Positions 25,325 to 39,700 of a DNA stretch of 64,000 nucleotides are shown in pieces. Position numbers and translations under genes: made by a program. The notes under the pieces are model-generated. The model saw nothing but the letters and a program-made list of their open reading frames with translations, had not been told where the DNA came from and did not search any database. The stretch is taken from positions 31,464,908-31,528,907 of the forward strand of contig JARWKL010000002.1 of NCBI GenBank assembly GCA_029961685.1, written 5' to 3'. Every line of letters begins with the position of its first letter. Positions within the stretch are counted from its first letter, which is position 1. The DNA comes from Aristolochia californica (lineage: Eukaryota > Streptophyta > Magnoliopsida > Piperales > Aristolochiaceae).

Positions 25325-25690
25325 GTGATTTATCGGTCAATCATGTGTAACGACTATATTTTTGTTAAAAATGACTTATGGATTGGGAGTCAACACTCAG
25401 TTAAAAATCCCTCACCTCCCCCTTTTCCCGACGATTGCAAAACCTTATATATAAAAACTAAAAAGAGTTTACCATCCCTAAAAATTACAGAAACTTTTTT
25501 GAATTATCTCTCTCTACATTTGTGCATTTGCAATTTAGTATACTTTTTTCTTCAATCAAAACTTGAGTTTTCACTTTCCCTTCATCTCATAAACAATTTT
25601 GACAAGATGGAAAATAGACCACAACAAAATGAAAATTTTAGAGTTTATGTATGGAAAAAATTTAAAACATTAACAAATGTAAATAAATAA
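25325..25690 (+). other. 121-codon open frame within satellite, probably not a gene
   Basis: The longest satellite frame begins at a GTG and ends at a TAA. It reads through motifs DLWIGSQHSVKNPS, PPPFPDDCKTLYIKTKK and FRVYVWKKFKTLTNV. It exists here because a 1-bp deletion (AACGACTAT in place of AACGGGCTAT) joins two frames and the usual stop at CCTAATATA is CCTTATATA. Parts of the same frame are open in many other monomers. No start-codon context, conserved length or known domain supports a working protein. It could be a relic of a coding sequence from which the satellite arose. Confidence 0.3.
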
Positions 25691-26275
25691 AATTTATTCT
25701 CACACCACAAATGAACACAAAAGTTTTGTTATCCAAGTATGGGAAATTCCACTTGTTCAGCCCTAATAGCTTGAAATTTTAAAAGAAAGAGATTTTTACA
25801 CATGTTTTAAATATGGATATGCATCCTTCAAACATGTTAAAGATGGAAATGACCTATGGATCCAAACCTTTTAAAGAGAATAATAATTGTCATTAAATTC
25901 AGAAGTGAACGTGCGGTGGGATATTTACCTGAGTCAAACAAGCTATTATTTTGCCCATTGACAAAAAGTTGACCTAACAATCATAGATGATTGTAAAGTG
26001 ATTTATCGGTCAATCATGTGTAACGGGCTATATTTTTGTAAGAAATGACTTATGGATTGGGAGTCAATACTCAATTAAAAATCTCCCAACCTAATATATA
26101 AAAACTAAAAAGAGTTTACAATCCCTAAAATTTACAAACACGTTTTGGAATTATTTCTCTCTACATTTGTGCATTTCCATTTTAGATGTATACTTTTTTC
26201 TTAAATCCAAACTTCAATTTTCACTTTCCCTTCATCTTGTAAAAATTTTTGACAATAAGGCAAATAGATCACAAC

Positions 26276-26360
26276 AAAATGAAAATTTTAGAGTTTTCAT
26301 TTTCCCTTCATCTCTTAAACAGTTTTGACAAGTTGGCAAATAGATCACAACAAAATGATA
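26276..26360 (+). repeat. Short rearranged duplication within a monomer
   Basis: After GAAAATTTTAGAGTTT the sequence returns to TTCATTTTCCCTTCATCTC, so the CTCNTAAAC..TTTTGACAAG..GGCAAATAGATCACAACAAAATGA segment appears twice (from 26225 and from 26290). Together with a deletion near 26088 (CCCAACCTAATATA) it gives the 727-bp spacing between anchors 25856 and 26583. Confidence 0.75.
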
Positions 26361-27609
26361 ATTTTGGAGTTTATGTATGGAAAAAATTTAAAATAATGAC
26401 AAAATGTAAGTTAAGAAAATTTATTCAGACACCAGAAATGAATACAAAAGTTTTGTTATCCAAGTTTGGGAAATTCCACTAGTTCAACAATAATAGCTTG
26501 GAATTTTATGAGAAAGAGATTTCTACACATGTTTTAAATATGGATATGCATCCATGAAATATGTTAAAGATGCAAATGACCTATGGATCCAAACCTTTTA
26601 AAGTGAACAACAAATGCTCATTAAATTCTCAAGTGAATGTGCGGTGGGATATTTACCTGAGTCTACCAAGCCATTATTTTGCCCATTTACAAAAAGCTGA
26701 CCTGACAATCATACATGATTGTAAAGTTATTTATCGGTCAATCATGCGTAACGGGCTGTATTTTTGTAAGAAATGACTTATGGATTGGGAGTCAACACTC
26801 AATTAAAAATCCCCCGCCTCCCCTTTTCCCGATGATTGAAAAATCTAATATATAAAAACTAAAAAGAGTTTAGAATCCCTAAAAATTAATGAAACTTTTT
26901 GGAATTTTCTCTCTACATTTGTGCATTTCCATTTTAGATGTTTGTTTTTTACTCAAATGAAAACTTCAGTTTTCACTTTCCCTTCATCTCGTAAAGAATT
27001 ATGATAAGATGACAAATAGATCACAAAAAAATGAAAATTTTAGAGTTTATGTATGGACCAAATTTTAAAAAATAACAAATGTATGTATAGAAAATTAATT
27101 CACAGACCAAAAATGAACACAAAAGTTTTGTTATCCAAGTTTGAGAAATTCCACTAATTCAACCCTAATAGCTTGGAATCTTATCAGAAAGAGATTTTTA
27201 CACAAGTTTTAAATTTTGATATGCATGCTTGATACATGTTAATGATGCCATTGACCTATGGATCCAAACCTTTTAAATACAATAACAAATGCTCATTAAA
27301 TTCTCAAGTGAACGTGTAGTGGGATATTTATCTGAGTCAAACAAGCCATTATTTTGCCCATTTAAAAAAGCTGACCTACAATCATAGATGATTGTAAAGT
27401 GATTTATTGGTCAATCATTCATAATAGGCTATATTTTTGTAAGAAATGACTTATGAATTGGGAGTCAACATTCAGTTAAAAATCTCCTACCTCCCCCTTT
27501 TCCTGACGATATCAAAACCTAATATATAAAAGCTAAAAAAAGTTTACAATCCCAAATAATTAAAGATAGCTTTTGGAATTATCTCACTCTACATTTGTGT
27601 ATTTCCATT

Positions 27610-27905
27610 TATGGTGGGATATTTACCCGAGTCAAACAAGTCATTATTTTGACCTTTTACAAAAAGCTGAACTAACAATCATAAATGATTGTAAAGTTAT
27701 TTATCGGTCAATCATGTGTAAGGGGTTTTATTTTTGTAAGAAATGACTTATGGATTAGGAGTCAACATTCAGTTAAAAATCCCCCGCCTCCTACTTTTCT
27801 CGATGATTGATAAACCTAATATATAAAAACAAAAAAGAGTTTACAATACCCAAAAATTATAGACACTTTTTGGAATTATCTCTCTCTACATTTTTGCATT
27901 TCAAT
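27610..27905 (+). repeat. Partial monomer duplication (phase jump)
   Basis: At about 27608 the array jumps from GTGTATTTCCATTTA to TGGTGGGATATTTACCCGAG, repeating ~295 bp of the preceding monomer. This gives the 972-bp anchor spacing between 27258 and 28230. The break lies in the same CATTTCCATTTTA segment as the jump at 4335. Confidence 0.85.
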
Positions 27906-30776
27906 TTTAGATGTATGCTTTTTAGTTAAATCAAAACTCGAGTTTTCACTTTCCATGCATCTCGTAAACAATTTTGACAAGATGGCAATTAAATCACAAC
28001 AAAATGAAAATTTTAGAGTTGATGTATGGAAAAAATTTAAAAAAATAACAAATTTAAGAAAAGAAATTTATTCACACACCACAAATGAACACAAAATTTT
28101 TGTTATCCAAGTTTTGGAAATTCCACTAGTTCAACCCTAATAGCTTGGCATTTTATAAGAAAGAGATTTCTACACATGTTTTAAATATGGATATGCATGC
28201 TTGAAACATTATAAAGATGAAAATGACCAATAGATCCAAACCTTTTAAATAAATTAAAAATGCTCATTAAATTCTCAAGTGAACGTGCGATGGGATATTT
28301 ATCCGAGTCAAACAAGCTATTATGTTGCCCATTTGCAAAAATCTAAACTATCAATCATAGATGATGGTAAAGTGATTTATTGGTCAATCATGCGTAACGA
28401 GCTATATTTTTGTAAGAAATGACTTATGATTTGGGAGACAACACTCAGTTAAAAATATCCCACCTCCCCCTTTTCCCGACTCTTTCAAAACCTAATATAT
28501 AAAAACTAAAAAGGGTTAAAAATCCCTAAAAAATACAAACTGGTTTTGGAATTATCTAACTCTACATTTGCGCATTTCCATTTTAGATACTTACTATTTT
28601 CTAAAATCAAAACTTGAGTTTTCACTTTCCCTTCATCTCGTAAACAATTTTAACAAGTTGGCTAATAGATCACAACAAAATGATAATTTTGGAGTTTATG
28701 TATGGAAAAAAATTAAAATAATAAGAAAATGTAAGTAAAGAAAATTTATACAGACACCACAAATGAACCCAAAAGTTTTGTTATCCAAGTTTGGGAAATT
28801 CCACAAGTTCAACACTAATAGCTTGGAATTTTATAAGAAAGAGATTTCTACACATGTTTTAAATATGGATATGCATGCTTGAAATATGTTAAAGATGCAA
28901 ATGACCTATGGATCCAAACCTTTTAAAGTGAACAACAAATGCTCATTCAATGTCAAGTGAACATGCGGTGGGATATTTACCTGAGTCAATCAAGCCATTA
29001 TTTTGCCCATTTACAAAAAGTTGACCTAACAATCATTCATGATTGTAAAGCTATTTATTGATCAATCATGCGTAATGGGCTGTATTTTTCTAAGAAATGA
29101 CTTAAGGATTGGGAGTCAACACTCTGCTAAAAATCCCCTGCCTACCCCTTTTCCCGACGATTGCAAAACCTATTATATAAAAATTAAGAAGATTTTAAAA
29201 TCCCTAAAAAATACAGATAGTTTTTGGAATTATGTCTCTCTACATTTGTGCATTTAAATTTAGATGCTTACTTTTTTCTTAAATCAAAACTTGAGTTTTC
29301 ACTATTGCTTCATCTCATAGACAGTTTTAAAAAGATGGAAAATAGATCACAACGAAATGATAATTTTACAGTTTATGTATGGAAAAAATTTAAAATAATA
29401 ACAGAATATAAGTAAAGAAAATTTATTCAGACACCACAAATGAACACAAAAGTTTTGTTATCCTAGTTTGGGAAATTCCACTAGTTCAACCATAATAGCT
29501 TGGAATTTTATAGGAAATAGATTTATACTCATGCTTTAAAAATGGATATGCATGCTTGAAACATGTTCAAGATGCAAATGTCCTATGGATCCACACCTTT
29601 TAAAAAGAATAACAAATGCTGATTAAATTCTCAAGTGAACGTGTGGTGGGATAATTACCTGAGTCAAACTAGCCATTATTTTGCCATTTACAAGAAAACT
29701 GACCTAACAATGATAGATAATTGTAAATGATTTATTGGTCAATCAGCCGTAAAGGGCCATATTTTTGTAAGAAATGACTTATGGATTGGGAGTCAATACT
29801 CTGTTAAAAATCACCCGCCTTCCCCTTTTCCTGACGATTGCAAAACATAATACAAAAAATAAAAAGTGTTTACAATCCCTAAAAAATACAGACACTTTTT
29901 TGAATTATCTCTCTCTAAATTTGAGAATTTCAATTTTAGATGCTTACTTTTTTCTTAAAACAAAACTTGGGTTTTAACGTTTCCTTCATCTCGTAAACAA
30001 TTTTAAAAGGATGGCAAACAGATCCCAATGAAATGAGAATTTTAGCGTTTATGTATGGAAAAAATTTAAAATAATAAAAAAATGTAAGTAAAGAAAAGTT
30101 ATTCAAAAACCACAAATGGACACAAAATTTTTGTGTTCCAAGTTTGGGAAATTCCACTAGTTCAACACTAATAGCTTGGAATTTTATAAAAAATAGATTT
30201 TTACAAATGTTTTAAATATGGATATGGATGCTTGAAATATGTTAAAGATGCAAATGACCTATTAATCCAAACCTTTTAAAGTGAACAACAAATGGTCATT
30301 AAATTCTCAAGTGCATGTGCGGTGGGAAATTTACCTGAGCAAATAAGCCATTATTTTGCCCATTTACAAAAAAGTTTACCTAACAATCCTACATGATTGT
30401 AAAGTTATTTATCGATCAATCATGCGTAACGGGCTATATATTTGTAAGAAATGACTTATGGATTGGGAGTCTACACTCTGTTAAAAATCCCTCGTGTCCC
30501 CCTTTTCCCGAAGAGTGCAAAAACTTATATCTAAAAACTAAAAAGAGTTTACAATCCTTAAAAATTACATACACTTTTTGGAATTATCTCTCTACATTTG
30601 TGCATTTCCATTTTTTATGTATGCTTTTTACTTAAATCAAAATTGTAGATTTTACTTTCCATTCATCTTGTAAAAAATTTTGACAAGATGGAAAATAGAT
30701 CACAACAAAATAAAAATTTTAGAGTTGATACATGGAAAAAATTTAAAACAATAACAAATGTAAGTAAATAAAATTT

Positions 30777-30890
30777 ATTCACTCATCACGAAAGAACACA
30801 AAAGTTTTGTTATCCAAGTTTGGGAAAATTTATTCACTCAACACAAAAGAACACAAAAGTTTTGTAATCAGAGTTTGGGAAATTCCACTA
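30777..30890 (+). repeat. Short tandem duplication within a monomer
   Basis: A ~55-bp segment from ATTTATTCACTCA through ACACAAAAGTTTTGT..GTTTGGGA occurs twice in succession, giving the 731-bp spacing between anchors 30261 and 30992. The copies differ slightly (ATCACGAAAGAAC and ACACAAAAGAAC). Confidence 0.85.
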
Positions 30891-33800
30891 GTTCGACCCT
30901 AATCGCTTGGAATTTTATAGGAAAGAGATTTCTACACATGTTTTAAATATGGATATGCATGCTTGAAACATGATAAAGTTGCAAATGACCTATGGATCCA
31001 AACCTTTTTAAGAAATAAAAAATACTCATTAAATTCTCTAGTGAACGTGCAGTGGGATATTTACCCGAATCAAACAAGCTAATATTTTGCCCATTTACAA
31101 AAATCTGACCAAACAATCATAGATGATTGTAAAGTGATTTATCGGTCAATCATGCGTAACGGGCTATATTTTTTTCAGAAATGATTTATGGATTGGGAGT
31201 CAAAGCTCAGTTAAAAATCTCCCGTAGCCCCCTTTTCCCGACGATTGTAAAACCTAATATATAAAAACTAAAAAGAGTTTACAATCCCTAAAAATTATCG
31301 ACACGTTTTGGAATTATCTCTCTCTGCATTTCTGCATTCCCATTTTAGAAGTATACTTTTTTATTAAATCAAAACTTGAGTTTTCACTTTCCGTTCATCT
31401 CATAAACAATTTTCACAAGATGGAAAATTGATCACAAAAAAATGAAAATTTTAGAGTTTATGTATGGAAAAAATTTAAAACAATCACAAATGAACACAAA
31501 AGTTTTGTTATCCAAGTTTTTGAAATTCCACTACTTAAACCCAATTAGTTTGGAATTTTATAAGAAAGAGATTTTTACACATGTTTTAAATATGGATATG
31601 CATGCTTGAAACAAGTTCAAGATGCAAATGACCTATGGATCCAAACCATTTAAAGAATAACAGATGTTCATTCAATTCTCAAGTGAACGTGTTGTGGGAT
31701 ATTTACCCGAGTCAAGCATGCCATTATTTTGTGCATTTATAAAAAGTTGACCAAACAATAATATATGATCGTAAGTGATTTATCGGTCAATCATACGTAA
31801 CGGATTATATTTTAGTTAGAAATGACTTATGGATTGGGAATCAACACTCAATTAAAAATCCCCCGCCTCCCCCTTTTCCTTACGACTGCAAAACCTAATA
31901 TATAAAAACTATAAAGAGTTTACAATCCCTTAAAATTACTAACACTTTTTGGAATTATCTCTCTCTTCATTAGTTCATTTCCATTTTAGATGTATGTTTT
32001 TTTCTTAGATCAAAACTTGTGTTTTCACTTTCCCTTCATCTCGTAGACAATTTTAACAAGATGGCAAATAAATCACAACACAATGAAAATTTTAGAGTTT
32101 GTGTATGGAAAAAATTTATAAAAATAACAAATGTAAGTAAAGAAAATTTATTCACACACCACAAATGAACACAAAAGTTTTGCCATCCAAGTTTGGGAAA
32201 TTCCACTAGTTCAACCCTAATAGCTTGGAATTTTATAAGAAAGAGATTTCTACACATGTTTTAAAAATGGATATGCATGCTTGAAACATGTTAAATATGC
32301 AAATAACCTATGGATCCAAACCTTTTAAAGAGAACAACCAATGGTCATTAAATTCTTGAGTGAATGTGGGGTGAGATATTTACTTGTGTCAAACAAGCCA
32401 TTACTTTGGCCATTTACAAAAAGCTGACCAAACAATCATAGATGATTGTAAAGTGATTTATCATGCTTAATGGGCTACATTTTTTTAAGAAATGACTTAT
32501 GGATTGGGTGTCAACACTCAATTGAAAATCCCGCACGTCCTCATTTTCTAGACAATTGCAAAACCTAATATATAAAAACTAAAAAGAGTTTACAGTCTTG
32601 GAAAATTAACCACACTTTTTGGAATTATCTCTCTCTACATTTGTTCATTTCAACGTTAGATGTATGCTTTTTTCTTAGTTCAAAACTAGAGTTTTCATTT
32701 TCCCTTTATCTTGTAAACAATTTGAACAAGATGGCAAATAGATCACAACAAAATGATAATTTTAGAGTTTATGTATGGAAAAAATTTAAAACATTAACAA
32801 ATGTAAGTACATAAAACTTATTCACAAACCACAAATGAACACAAAAGTTTTGTTATCCAAGTTTTGGAAATTCCTATAGTTCAACCCCAATAGCTTCGAA
32901 TTTTATAAGAAAGAGATTTCTACACATGCTTTAAATATGGATATGCATGCTTTAAACATGTTAAAGATGCAAATGACCTATGGATCCAAAACTTTTAAAG
33001 AGAATAACAAATGCTTATTAAATTCTCAAGTGAACGTGCGGTGGGATATTTACCCGAGTCAAACAAGCCATTATATTGCCCATTTACAAAAAGTGGACCT
33101 AACAATCATAGATGATTGTAATGTGATTTATCGGTCAATCAAGTGAAACAACCTATATTTTTTTAAGAAATGACTTATGGATTGGGAGTCAACACTCAGT
33201 TAAAAATCCCCTGCCTCCCCCTTTTCCCGACAATTACAAAACCTAATAGATAAACACTAAAAAGGGTTTACCATCCCTAAAAATTAGAGACATTTTTTGG
33301 AACTATTTCTCTCTACATTTGTGCATTTCCATTTTAGACGAATAGTTTTTTCATAAATCCAAACTTGACTATTCACATTCCCTTCATCTCGTAAACAATT
33401 CTGCAAGAAGGTAAATAGATCACAACAAAATGAAGATTTTAGAGTTTAAGTATGGAAATAATTTAAAACAATAAAAAATGTAAGTAAAGAAAATTTATTC
33501 ACACACCACAAATGAACATAAAAGTTTTGTTATCCAGGTTTGGGAAATTCCACTAGTTCAACCCTAACAGCTTGGAATTTTATCAAAAAGAGATTTCTAT
33601 ACATGTTTTAAATATGGATATGCATGCTAGAAACACGTTAAAGATGCAAATGATTTATGGATCCAAACCATTTAAAGAGAATAACAAATACTCATTAAAT
33701 TCTCAAGTGAATGTGCGGTGGGATATTTACATGAGTCAAACAAGCCATTATTTTGCCCATTTAAAAAAATATGTCTTAACAATCATAGATGATTGTAAAG

Positions 33801-36730
33801 TGATTTATTGGTCAATCACGCGTAACGGGCTACATTTTTGTAAGATATGACTTTTGGATTGGGAGTTAACACTCAGTTAAAAATCTCCCCCCCTCCCCCT
33901 TTTTCCCGACAATTTGAAAAACCTAATATATAAAACAAAAAAGTGTTTACAATCCCTAAAAAATATAGATAGTTTTCGTAATTATCTCTCTCTAAATTTG
34001 TGTATTTCCAATTTTCTGCATACCTTTTTCGTAAATCAAAACTTGAGTTTTCTTTTTCCCTTCATCTCGTAAACAATTTTGACAAGATGGCAAATAGATC
34101 ACAACGAAATAATAATTTTAAAGTTTATGTATGGAAAAAATTTAAAATAATAACAAATGTAAGTAAAGAAAATTTATTCAGACACCACAAAGAACACAAA
34201 AGTTTTGTTATTCAAGTTTGGGAAATTCCACTAGTTCAACACTAGTAGCTTGGAATTTTATAAGAAAGAGACTTCTACACATGTTTTAAAAAAGGATATG
34301 CATGCTTGAAACATGTTAAAGATGCTAATGACCTATGGATCCAACCCTTTTAAAGTGAACTACAAATGCTCATTAAATTCTCAAGTAAACGTGTTGTGGG
34401 ATATTTACCCGAGTCAAACAAGCTATTATTTTGCCCATTTACAAAAAGTTGACCAAAGAACCATAGATGATTCTAAAGTGATTTATAGGTCTATCATGCA
34501 CAATGGGCTATATTTTTTTAAGAAATGACTTATGGATTCGGAGTTAACACTCAGTTAAAAATCCCCCGCCTCCCCCTATTCCTGACGATTGCTCAACCTC
34601 ATATATAAAAACTAAAAAGAGTTTACAATCCCTAAAAATTACAAACACTTTTTGCAATTATTTCTCTCTACATTTGTGCATTTCCATTTTAGATGTATAC
34701 ATTTTTCTTAAATCCAAACTTGATTTTTCACTTTGCTTCATCTCTTAAACGATTTTGACAAGAAGGCAAATAGATCACAACAAAATAAAAAATTTAGAGT
34801 TTATGTATGGACATAATTTAAAACAATAACAAATGTAAGTTAAGAAATTTAATCACACACCACAAATGAATACAAAAGTTTTGTTAACCAAGTTTTGGAA
34901 ATTCCACTAGTTAAACTCTAATAGCTTGGAATTTTATCAGAAAGAGATTTCTACACTTGTTTTAAATATGGTTATGCATGCTTGAAACATGTTAAAGATG
35001 CAAATAACCTATGGATCCAAACCTTTTAAAGAGAACAACAAATGGTCATTAAATTCTTGAGTGAACATGCGGTGGGATAGTTACTCGTGTCAAACAAGCC
35101 ATTATTTTTCCCATTTAAAAAAAGCTGACCAAACAGTCATAGATGATTGTAAAGTGATTTATTGGTCAATCATGCATAATGGGCTACATTTTTGTAAGAA
35201 ATGACTTATGATTTGAGTGTCAACACTCAGTTAAAAATCTCCCGCCTCCCCCTTTTCCCGTCGCGTTCAAAACCTAATATACAAAAACTAAAAAGGGTAT
35301 ACAATCCCGAAAAATATAGACAACTTTTGGAATTATCTCACTCTACATTTTTGCATTTCCATTTTAGATGGTTACTTTTTTCTTAAATCAAAACTTAAGT
35401 TTTCGCTTTCCCTTCATCTCGTAAACAATTTTCACCAGATGGCAAATAGATCACAACAAAATGATAATTTTGGAGTTTATGTATGGAAAAATTTTAAAAC
35501 AACAACAAAATGTAAGTAAAGAAAATTTATTTAGACACCACAATTGAACACAAAAGTTTTGTTATCCAAGTTTGGGAAATTCCACTAGTTGAATACTAAT
35601 AGCTTGGAATTTTATAAGAAAGAGATTTCTACACATGTTTTAAATATGGATATGAATTCTTGGAATATGTCAAAAATGCAAATGACCTATGGATCCAAAT
35701 CTTTTAAAGTGAACAACAAATGCTCATTAAATCCTCAAGTGAACGTACAGTGGGATATTTACCTGAGTCAATCAACCCATTATTTTTCCCATTTACGAAA
35801 AACTTACCTAACCATCATACATGATTGTAAAGATATTTATCGGTCAATCATACGTAATGGGCTATATTTTTGTAAGAAATGACTTAAGGATTGGGAGTCA
35901 ACACTCAGTTAAAAATCCCCCGTCTTCCCCTTTTCCCGATGAATGCTATACCTAATATATAAAAATTAAAAAGAGTTTACAATCCCTAAAAAATATATAC
36001 ACTTTTTGGAATTATCTCTCTCTACATTTGTACATTTCCATTTTATATGTATGCTTTTTACTTAAATTGAAACTTGAGATTTCACATTCCCTTCATGTCC
36101 TAAATTTTTTTTTGACAAAATGGCAAATAGATCACAACAAAATGAAAATTTTAGAGTTGTTGTGTGGAAAAAATTTAAAACAATAAGAAATGTAAGTGAA
36201 GAAAATTTATTCACACACCACAAATGAACCCAAAAGTTTTGTTATCCAAGTTTTGGAAATTCCTCTTGTTCAACCCAAATACCTTGGAATTTTATAAGAA
36301 AGAGATTTCTACACATGTTTTAAATATATGGATATGCATGCTTGAAATCTGTTAAAGATGCAAATGACCTATGAATCCAAACCTTTTAAAGTGAACAACA
36401 AATGCTCATTAAATTCTTAAGTGAACGTGTAGTGGGAAATTTACCCCGAGTCAAACAAGCCATTATATTGCCCGATTACAAAAAGATGACCTAACATTCA
36501 TACATGATTGTAAAGTTATTTATCGGTTAATCATGCGTAATGGGCTATATTTTTTTAAGAAATTACTTATGGAATGGTAGTCAACACTCAGTTAAAAATC
36601 CCCCACCTTCCCCTTTTCCCAAAGATTGCAAAACCTCAAATATAAAAACTAAAAGAGCTCACAATCCCTAAAAATTACAGACACTTTTTGGAATTATCTC
36701 TCTCTACATTTGTGCATTTCAATTTTAGAT

Positions 36731-36752
36731 GTTTATGTATTGGAAAAAATTT
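36731..36752 (+). repeat. 22-bp templated insertion in a monomer
   Basis: GTTTATGTATTGGAAAAAATTT at 36731 is identical to 36877-36898, including an extra T (TATTGG) that most monomers lack. At 36731 it is out of place, sitting in the AATTTTAGATG segment, and the anchor spacing here is 718. A copy from 146 bp downstream appears to have been pasted in during repair. Confidence 0.8.
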
Positions 36753-39700
36753 CCCATTTTTAAATATATTTTAGATGGTTTTTTCTTAAATCAAAACTTG
36801 AGTTTTCTCTTTCCCTTCAACTCATAAACAATTTTTTGAGAAGATGGCAAATAAATCACAACAAGAAAATTTTAGAGTTTATGTATTGGAAAAAATTTAT
36901 AAGAATAACAAATGTAAGTAAAGAAAATTTATTCACACACCAAAAATGAACACAACTTTTGCTATCCAAGTTTGGGAAATTCCACTAGTTCAACGCTAAT
37001 AGCTTGGAATTTTATTAGAAAGAGATTTCTACACATGTTTTAAAAATAGATATGCATGTTTGAAACATGTTAAAGATGCAAATGACCTATGGATCCAAAC
37101 CTTTTAAAGAGAAGAAAAAATGCACATTAAATTTAAGTAAACGTGCGGTGGGATATTTACCCGAGTCAAACACGCCAATATTTTGCCCATTTTCAAAAAG
37201 TTGACTTAAAAATCATAGATGATTGTAAAGTGATTTATCGGTCAACCATGCGTAATGGGCTATATTTTTGTAAGAAACGACTTATGGATTGGGAGTCAAC
37301 ACTCAGTTATAATTCCCTTGCCTCCCCCTTTTCCCGATGATTGGAAAACCTAATATATAAAAACTAAAAAGATTTAACAATCACTAAAAATTACCGACAC
37401 TTTTTGGAAATATCTCTCTCTAAATTTGCGCATTTTCATTTTAAATGTATACTTTTTTCTGCTTTCAAAACTAGAGTTTTCACTTTCCCTTCCTCTCATA
37501 AACAATATTGACAAGGTGGCAGAAATTTCACAACAAAATAAAAATTTTAGAGTTTATGTATGGAAAAAATTTAAAACAATAACAAATGTAAATAAAGAAA
37601 ATTTATTCACACACCACAAATGAACACAAAAGTTTTGTTATTAGAGTTTGGGAAATTCCACTAGTTCAACCCTAATAGCTTGGAATTTTATAAGAAAGAG
37701 ATTTCTACACATGTTTTAAAAATGGATATGCATGCTTGAAATATGTTAAAGCTGCAAATGACCTATGCATCCAAACCTTTTAAAGAGAGTAAGATATGCT
37801 GATTAAATTCTCTAGTGAATGTGCGGTGGGATATTTACCCGAGTCAAACAAGACATGTTTTTCCCATTTATAAAAAGCTCACCTAACAATTATAGATGAT
37901 TGTAAAGTGATTTATCGGTCAATCATACGTAACGGGCTATAGTTTTGTAAGAAATGACTTATCGATTGCGAGTCAACACTCAGTTAAAAATCTCCTGCCT
38001 CCCCCTTTTCCCGACTATTGCAAAACATAATATATAAAAACTAAAAAGAGTTTACAATCCCTAAAAAATACATACAATTTTTTGAATTATCTCTCTCTAA
38101 TTTTGTCCAATTGAATTTTAGATGCTTACTTTTTTCTTAAATCAAAACTTGAGATTTCACTTTTCCTTCATCTCGTCGACAATTTTAAAAAGATGGCTAA
38201 TCGATCACAACAAATGATAATTTTAGAGTTTATGTATGGAAAAAATTTAAAATAATAACAAAATGTAAGTAAAGAAAATTTATTCAGACACTACAAATGA
38301 ACACAAAAGTTTTGTAATCCAAGTATGGGAAATTCCACTAGTTCAACACTAATAGCTTGGAATTTTATAAGAAAGAGATTTTTACACATGTTTTAAATGT
38401 GGATACGCATGCTTGAAATATGTTAAAGATGCAAATGACCTATGGATCCAAACCTTTTAAAGTGAACAACAAATGCTCATTAAATTCTCAAATGAATGTG
38501 CGATTGGAAATTTACATGAGTCAAATATGCCATAATTTTACCCATTTAAAAAAAGTTGACCTAACTAGCATACATGATTGTAAAGTTATTTATCGGTGAA
38601 TCATGCATATTGGGATATATTTTTTTAATAAATGACTTATGGATTGGGAGTCTACACTCAATTAAAAATCCCCCGCCTCCCCATTTTCACGATGATTGTA
38701 AAACCTAAAATAAAAAAACTAAAAATATTTTACAATCCCTAAAAATTACAGACACTTTTTGGAATTATATCTCTCTACATTTGTGCAATTCGTTTTTAGA
38801 TGTATGTTTTTACTTAAATCAAAACTAGAGTTTTCACTTTCCATTCATCTCGTAAACAATTTTGACAAGATGGCAAATACATCACAACAAAATAAAAATT
38901 TTAGAGTTGATGTATGGAAAGAATTTAAAACAATAACAAATGTAAGTAAATAAAATTTATTCGCACACCACAAATGAACACAAAAATTTTGTTATCCAAG
39001 TTTGAGAAATTCCACTAGTTTGATCCTAATAGCTCGGAATTTTAAAAGAAAGAGATTTCTACATATGTTTTAAATATGGATATGCATGCTTGAAACATGA
39101 TAAAGATGCAAATGACCTATGGATCAAAACTTTTTAAAGAAATAAAAAATGCTCATTGAATTCTCAAGTGAACGTGCGGTGGGATATTTACCCTAGTCAC
39201 ACAAGCTATTATTTTGCCCATTTAAGAAAAGTTGACCTAACAATCATAGATGATTGTAAAGTGATTTATTGGTCAATCATGCGTAACGGGCTATATTTTT
39301 GTAAGAAATGACTTTGGTTATGGAGTCAACACTTAGTTAAAAATCCCCTCCTCCCCCTTTTCCCGACAATTGCAAAACCTACTATATAAAAACTAAAAAG
39401 AGTTTACAATCCCTAAAAATTACCGACACTTTTTGGATTTATTTCTCTCTACATTTGTGCATTTCCATTTTTTATGAATAATTTTTTTTAAATGAAAACT
39501 TGAGTTTTCACTTTCGTTTCATCTCATAAACAATTTTGACAAGATGAAAAATAAATCACAACAAAATGAAAATTTTAGAGTTTATGTACGGAAAAAATTG
39601 ATAAGAATAACAAATGTTCGTAAAGAAAATTTATTTACACACTACAAATGAACACAAAAGTTTTGTTATCCAAGTTTGGGAAATTCCACTAGCTTAACCT

